Source of the DNA: Chrysogorgia sp. JL179-B06
Lineage: Eukaryota > Cnidaria > Anthozoa > Scleralcyonacea > Chrysogorgiidae
NCBI GenBank assembly: GCA_035772405.1
Contig: JAYKKM010000196.1
Span: 1,285,501 to 1,349,500 of the forward strand
Direction of reading: 5' to 3'
Length of the DNA stretch: 64,000 nucleotides
The translations under genes were made by a program, and so were the position numbers. Every line of letters starts with the position of its first letter. The stretch's first letter is position 1. Below the pieces are notes generated by a model, which was given only the letters and a program-made list of their open reading frames with translations, was not told the DNA's origin and made no database searches. Shown here piece after piece: positions 58,511 to 64,000 of the stretch.

Positions 58511-59520
58511 CAGAGTTATTGGCCAGTCAGCCAATCAGAACTCGTGGGTTAACGAGAGTGAAGTTCGAGTTAACTATCCCCTCATAAAAATGGAGAGTGA
58601 ATGATTTTATAATTGTTTTAGTAAAAACAAACTTATATTCGTTATTCCCTCAAAATTATTTCTAAAAACGAGATATAAGCATTGTTTTTGGCGAAAAATT
58701 CGGCCTTACGCGTCACTTGCAGTTATACTCGATATATATCATCAATAGCACTTTGTCGAAATGAAGTCAGTACCCATGTTTGTCCGCATTTACCCATAAT
58801 AATTATCGAGGCCATAACAAAAGAAAATAGCTCATTTACAATTATTTGTGAGTCAAATTTGGTTTGTTTGTCCGCATTTTGAGCTATTAATAGCAACCGT
58901 TTAAAGGACTATTAGATAACGAGTAGTGGCGTAACGCCTGTTCTATGAGAAAGAGACTGAGACGAGCGCGGTAAGCACAATAAAAAAGACGCAAAATCGC
59001 CATATTTTTTTCACAAATGTTACACATGATTTAGATTTAAATTTACGTTTGGCTTGATATTATCTTATTTCTGGTACAGAATATGTCTTTTCATTCACAA
59101 GATGAAATCTACACGTATGAAGATTTCTACTAAACTATCCCAATCAAAGAATGCTTCGATTTTATCGGCGAAAATGGCTTGAATCCGTATATGTCGCAAA
59201 GTGGTCATGGTTTGTGCGCTATATACATATGTCGTAAGGTATGTATATTACAATATACGTGTAGCGCACAAACATATTATATTGCTCGACGCTGCCTACA
59301 GACGCCCCTAGCCCGCACATTCCCGATTTTCCTGGCTCGATCGAGCTGCAAAAGAAAAAGATGCTTGCGGAGGAGGCAGACCAACAACAGTCTTTTTCAA
59401 GACTACAACAACCTGGACTATCAACTTCACACTAGTCATATTTGTAATATTGCGTGACTAGCTGTGTTTGTGTCTAAAACGTCGTTCCTTGCGTCATTCG
59501 TCGCTAAAAGTCATTCCGTG

Positions 59521-59861
59521 CAGGGGCGTCGCCAAGGAGGGACTGGGGTGGACAAGTCCTCACTTTTCTTCAAAACCAATTTTGAAATTCTTCTAAATCC
59601 GGCGAGAAACACTTGGGGGGGGGGGGGGGGGTGTGTTAGGTCCACATAATACTTTGAGTTAGGTTTTTTTGCACGTTTGGGATTATAAAGTTCGTGATTT
59701 AGTTTTAGGGTTGGCACTACCAGAAACAACCATTAAATTACGTGGAGCACTTCTGCTGGAAACCAAGCTATTATTTGTCAAGGCATTTCGGCAAGTTGTA
59801 GCGATGTCTGCGATGACGTCATCATTGTGTCCCCACTTCTCCAGTTCTGGCGACGCCACTG
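59521..59861. mobile_element. hAT MITE, 341 bp, 8-bp TSD
   Basis: Ends CAGGGGCGTCGCCA and TGGCGACGCCACTG; flanks ATTCCGTG and ATTCTGTG (one change). It contains a G tract at about 59613-59630. Intron 2 of the plus-strand gene. Confidence 0.82.
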
Positions 59862-60307
59862 ATTCTGTGCAACATATATCGCCTTTAATAGTCATGACTT
59901 TTTGCCTCACTACCCGCGAAACATATTCCAAGTCGAGGTTGGCAATGTTTGACCCTCTCTTTACGATCGCTTGTTCATCGTTCTTCTTTTGCGCTTTTTT
60001 ACGTCTTTCTTAAACTTTTTATCCTGTTAATATCCTTCCAACTTTCAACTTCACCAGTCAATCTCAAGCAATATTTGCGTCCAGCTGATAAATATCGGGA
60101 AGCGTCTATTGAAGAATAAATAGGCCCAGTTCAGATGCCGAACTTATCATGAGACTTTTTAATGTTTTTGCCCATATATTATAAAAAATAAAATATTATA
60201 TTCGGCTCATGACTCATGAGAATTACGAGGTCTGAACCACCCAAAATATTGATGATCAGTTGGCCTACTAAATGTGGTTTCAATACAATTTGTGGCTTTA
60301 TTTTAAG

Positions 60308-60479
60308 GGCCGCAACAAGCGATCATCTTCCCACTGGATGGCCATTCGAAACAACACATTACAGCACAACTTTCACTCCGAAACAATGCAGCCGTTACAC
60401 TCATGTCCAACCACACTCTGTTCACCGAAGAAACAATCCACATCCAACATTGTTTGACCCATGGAAGTATCCTGATATG
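60308..60479 (+). CDS. Unrecognised plus-strand gene, exon 3
   Basis: Acceptor GGCTTTATTTTAAG; exon 2's AG plus the first G completes an Arg codon, and the frame reads RAATSDHLPTGWPFETTHYS, TTFTPKQCSRYTHVQPHSVH and RRNNPHPTLFDPWKYPDM, then donor ATG|GTAAGA (phase 0). The short Tyr/His/Pro-rich blocks recall sperm or ciliary microtubule inner proteins, but that is only an impression. No later exon was found before 64000. Confidence 0.5.
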
Positions 60480-60925
60480 GTAAGATGGGCGGTTTAATTA
60501 GGGAGCTGTCATTAAGTATGTGTAATGGGGGGGGGGGGGGCGGGAGGCTATTTAGAAAAATGTTTCCTAACCCTCAAATAATTTAAAAAAATTTACACCC
60601 CTCCTTGATATTTTAATGTCAAGAGGGGTATAGAAAAGATACATACTGTACATGTACTGTTTCTGTTGTGATCCAAATGATTTACTTTTTAATACTGTAG
60701 TCTGTACATTAATACACTTAAAGCAGCTGAATGAAGCTGCTTTATGTGTGTTAGACATCAACATTCAAATTTAACCCTTTAACGAGCAAGGGTGCATGTT
60801 AATAACATCTTATTCTGGACAATATATGCTAGATAATTTTACTCGGGAGAGTGGAGTACTAAGATGTACCCTTACCCCCTTATGATTAATAAACTCTCTC
60901 TCTATATATATATATATATATAATG

Positions 60926-60988
<63 letters not shown>

Positions 60989-60992
60989 ATAT

Positions 60993-61034
60993 CTACAGAC
61001 ACGTGTTTCGCTGTTCCACAGCTCATCAGTGTAG
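60993..61034 (-). ncRNA. Hammerhead ribozyme motif, copy C (most complete)
   Basis: Minus strand: helix I CUACA (61034-61030) with UGUAG (60997-60993); core CUGAUGA (61029-61023); helix II GCUGU/ACAGC with loop GGA; GAAA (61009-61006); then CACGUGUC with cleavage expected after C at 60998. Helix III is the palindrome ACACGUGU, which suits a dimeric fold. Every invariant core base is present and helices I and II are perfect. An AG-repeat tract (60944-60984) adjoins. Confidence 0.75.
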
Positions 61035-61171
61035 CTTGGTACAATCTAGATATGGGCATGAGAACTAATTATACACAAACGATTGCCAGTGACAACCGCT
61101 TGTGGGATAAACAGCGGTCATATGCGCACATCTAGAGAGCGTGAAGTGGTATAGGGCCAGAGTGCTCAAAC

Positions 61172-61240
<69 letters not shown>

Positions 61241-61304
61241 AACAGTGTATGATAACGCACGTATATATATATATATATATATTGTCAAATACATATATGG
61301 AAAA

Positions 61305-61343
61305 AGTGGACTGCCCCAACCGGGAATCGAACCCTGCTGATAA

Positions 61344-61345
<2 letters not shown>
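61305..61345 (-). repeat. tRNA-related repeat fragment, second copy
   Basis: GACTGCCCCAACCGGGAATC then GAACCC matches 3557-3582 including the upstream ATATATG flank. Confidence 0.55.
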
Positions 61346-61385
<40 letters not shown>

Positions 61386-61884
61386 TTTCAAGACCCTTCG
61401 CTTTTTATAAAATTGGTTTTAACCCCCTGCTAGGAAAAAAGATTTTGCTTCGTGACCCCCAAATAGCCTCTGCCCACCCCATTACACATACTTAATGACC
61501 GCTCCCTTAGATCCATTCCGATTTTTTCTACTAAATCGTTAAAATTGATCTAGACAACGTACAACAGCAATACAACATAACGAAAGTCCTAAGTCTTCAA
61601 AATTTCTCGAGCTTGAATTACTTCTCCAAGAAATTTACGACCGCCACTAATTGGCGAGTCGTTTGTGACGTCATCTACTCCATACATGAAATTCGCCATT
61701 ACGTCTCGATTCAGAGTTTGAAAATATATTTACGAACGAAACTATGCGCATGAAAACATGCAGTTCTACGTGTGTGAGCGAAGGTAAATTCAATAAAAAA
61801 GTAGAGTGCTGCGTAGACAGTGTTTTGGATATATATATAGCAAAGTGAAAAGGTGGTAAACTGCCAAGATTTTTAGTAACGAAA

Positions 61885-61919
61885 TACTGACGTTTCGAGC
61901 GGAGCCCTTCATCAGAGTA
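61885..61919 (-). ncRNA. Hammerhead ribozyme motif, copy D
   Basis: Minus strand: UACU/AGUA helix I, CUGAUGA, helix II GGGC/GCUC with loop UCC, GAAA, CGUC. It is the inverted duplicate of copy F, and the flanks (ATTTTTAGTAACGAAATACT, GTAAGACGAGATGAAA) are shared. Confidence 0.65.
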
Positions 61920-62250
61920 AGACGAGATGAAAGAAAATAAATAGGGCATATATATACGCCAAAAGGGTGTCACAAGTAGAAAGTAGCCAATCAAAATAAA
62001 TACACGGGAGATAAACAAACTAATAATTAATTAATGAGATGCGAAAAGTTAAATAATTTGCTATTTTTACAGTCGATCAGCAAATAGACTGAGGGGGAGG
62101 GAGGAATGACAGATCCAATATTCAAGGGGATTATGCTATAGTACTATTATATTATATTATATTATATTATATATATATTATAATATATATATATATATAT
62201 ATGAACAAAATAGTAATTAAACTTCTTCAGACATAAAAGTTTTTATTAGC

Positions 62251-62288
62251 TCCCAGACGTTTCGCCGATCAAGGCTTCTTCAGTGGGA
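62251..62288 (-). ncRNA. Hammerhead ribozyme motif, copy E
   Basis: Minus strand: helix I UCCCA/UGGGA, core CUGAAGA, helix II GCC/GGC with loop UUGAUC, GAAA, CGUC. Helices I and II differ in sequence from copies B-D but keep pairing, which is covariation evidence for the fold. Confidence 0.7.
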
Positions 62289-62466
62289 AATACTTAATGG
62301 CAATATATACGCCCTATATATACAAGCAAGACTAGTTAAAAATTCAAAATAATTATTATAAAAAGCTATATTATCATAAAATTAGGTTGCTAAGAGAATA
62401 TAAAAAAATCATACATATAGTATATAAAAGTCAAATGTTATATGGATTAAAAATATATATATATAT

Positions 62467-63363
62467 ATGGGCCTTGTCATAAACGCTGGGAAGACCAAAT
62501 ATATGCAAATAAATGCTAGTGACATGAACCTGCCTATAACTTTGGTGAACGGCACTTCTATCGAGCGAGTGGACGACTGTTGTGGTCCAGTGGTTACCAC
62601 ACATGTCTATGAGCTGGGAGACACAGGTTCAAATCCTGGGTCGGACCTCCACTCAAGGTCTTAAAAATAATTGAGGAGAAAGTGCTGCCTTTGCAAAAAT
62701 ATCAGAAAATGGTAAGACTTTCAGGTCTTCTCGGATAACGGCCTTAAATCGTAGGCCCTCGGAACCCCTATAATTGGGCTTTTAGCCTGTTGGGTTATTC
62801 CGTTCACCTAAGAGTGATAAATCTAATAAAACTAAAACTTTAAATATCTTGGCTCTTACATTGATACACAACATGACATTCAACACAGGATTGGTGTCGC
62901 ATGGGCAGCTGCTAATTCACTCTCTAAAGTCTGGAAAGCGCCACTACGCAGACAGACAAAAATACGAGTGCTTAGGGCTACAGTTGAAAGTGTGTTCCTG
63001 TATGGATGTGAGTCCTGGGCTCTTACCGCCACACTGAAACAAAAAGTTCATGGCACATACACAAGATTGCTGAGGAAGGCGCTGGATGTACCGTGGCAAC
63101 AGCACATGACAAATGTCGAACTATATGGAGATATACCACCAGTAAATGAAACTATTAGAGCAAGAAGAATGAAGTTGGCAGGACACGTTCTGCGACATGA
63201 TGAGGTCGCTATGGACTCCGGAAGGAGGAAGGAGAAGAGGACGTCCCACATTTACAGTGAAGGATTTATTTCTCGCTGATACTGGTCTTTCCTCTGCAGC
63301 TGAGCTTGCTTCTGTAGCGCGAGATAGGACTATCTGGCAACTGGCAAGCACTTATTTAACTTG
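62467..63363 (+). pseudogene. LINE D C-terminal segment, split by a SINE
   Basis: The frame reads GLVINAGKTKYMQINASDMN and TSIERVDD; after the SINE it continues FKYLGSYIDTQHDIQHRIG, VESVFLYGCESWALTATLKQ and ARRMKLAGHVLRHDE, then (shift near 63245) FTVKDLFLADTGLSSAAELA and IWQLASTYLT with a stop at 63363. A TGA-repeat tail (63413-63430) ends the element. It is a different LINE lineage from the others. Confidence 0.8.
62581..62838 (+). mobile_element. tRNA-derived SINE, about 260 bp, inside LINE D
   Basis: GTGGTCCAGTGGTTACCACA holds an A box and GGTTCAAATCC is a B box 43 nt later, together the RNA polymerase III promoter of a tRNA-like head. The body contains CTCGGATAACGGCCTTAAAT and GGGTTATTCCGTTCACCTAA, and the tail is TAATAAAACTAAAA. 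A partial copy is at 7116-7240. The LINE frame on both sides shows that it is an insertion. Confidence 0.75.
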
Positions 63364-63426
63364 ATTTTTGTTGTATATTACTACCTGTCCTATTTCATTT
63401 TTTAATAAAATGACTGATGATGATGA

Positions 63427-63540
<114 letters not shown>

Positions 63541-63567
63541 TACTATTTATTTTATTTCATCTCGTCT

Positions 63568-63602
63568 TACTCTGATGAAGGGCTCCGCTCGAAACGTCAG
63601 TA
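63568..63602 (+). ncRNA. Hammerhead ribozyme motif, copy F
   Basis: Plus strand: UACU/AGUA helix I, CUGAUGA (63572-63578), helix II GGGC/GCUC, GAAA (63591-63594), CGUC. It is the inverse of copy D; together with its flank it forms the right arm of an inverted repeat around LINE D. 63720-64000 shows no supported feature. Confidence 0.65.
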
Positions 63603-64000
63603 TTTCGTTACTAAAAATCTTGGCAGTTTACCACCTTTTCACTTTGCGGTAAATTCAATAGCTTTGGTGCGTTTGTGTGGAGTAGATGACGTCACAGCGT
63701 ATAACCGATATTTCGGGTGAAGTTTTATATAATTACATAGACTATCGGTGACAAATTTCAACTGTTATTTCTAAAATAAAGCATCATATCGTAAGAGGAT
63801 TAGTATTAGGGTTAGGTCTATATTTTAAATTTGGGATTCTTATATCGGAAACGTCAACTAAATTTTTTTTAAATGTTTTCATTCAGTAGTTTTCGTATAT
63901 CTCACACGATTTCGGATCATACTGCCCTTTTAAAAAATCTCATTGCATTTATTTGTAGGATTGCAGCTAGCACGCAAATAACATGATCTACCAGCAAAGG

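Noticed and set aside
59303..59434. Terminal exon candidate (PHIPDFPGSIELQKKKMLAE ... stop) after a TGCCTACAG acceptor
   Set aside because: The underlying DNA (CGCACATTCCCGATT, CTTGCGGAGGAGGCAG) matches a dispersed repeat near 35745-35800, and its stop would cut the phase-consistent plus-strand gene.
62221..62240. Second CUGAAGA on the minus strand next to hammerhead E
   Set aside because: No paired helix II or GAAA follows.

Overview
The window reads as a repeat-rich piece of a marine-invertebrate nuclear genome, most likely cnidarian. This is inferred from the mix of element types (LINEs with CR1/L2-like reverse transcriptase, hAT elements, Penelope-like tails with hammerhead ribozymes, Helentron-like elements) and from AT-rich, intron-rich host genes. 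Nothing looks bacterial.

Host genes. (1) A homologue of the CCCH/RRM RNA-binding protein RBM26/RBM27 lies on the minus strand, running from the ATG at 49250 leftwards to at least 8084. Seven coding exons were found by homology, splice sites and exactly matching intron phases: 49192-49250, 35408-35526, 33789-33913, 31551-31860, 16368-16499, 14895-15046 and 8084-8344. Its RRM exons are not seen and are probably left of the window. Its introns (13.7, 1.5, 1.9, 15.1, 1.3 and 6.6 kb) hold most of the mobile DNA. Exon 6 has an apparent 1-nt frameshift and a Cys-to-Tyr change in the zinc finger. (2) A second, unrecognised gene on the plus strand has three phase-compatible exons (56457-56547, 56866-56974, 60308-60479). 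(3) A possible first exon lies at 30486-30543 on the plus strand.

Layout. 1-8 kb: LINE remnants, a 2A-like peptide relic, an inverted pair of 16-bp minisatellite arrays and many small inverted-repeat elements (MITEs). 8-15 kb: exon 7, a 1-kb Helentron-like element, then a minus-strand LINE split by a 3.0-kb DNA transposon that carries a decayed member of an orphan cnidarian protein family. 15-22 kb: exons 6 and 5, then a plus-strand LINE split by a 2.1-kb Helentron-like element and a 1.1-kb insertion. 23.7-29.3 kb: another LINE split in frame by a 3.25-kb foldback element that contains a protein-kinase gene fragment and a gag-like fragment. 29.5-39 kb: hAT remnants, exons 4-2, a 473-bp foldback MITE and a 15-bp minisatellite. 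40-49 kb: a Helentron-like element whose core has grown into a 5.9-kb array of 20/21-bp units, all inside intron 1. 49-64 kb: exon 1, LINE and Penelope-like remnants, five of the six hammerhead ribozyme motifs, hAT MITEs, a tRNA-derived SINE inside a LINE, and long TA microsatellites.

Most long open frames over tandem repeats are not genes. Annotation was by eye; coordinates of repeat edges are approximate unless a target-site duplication (TSD) is given.
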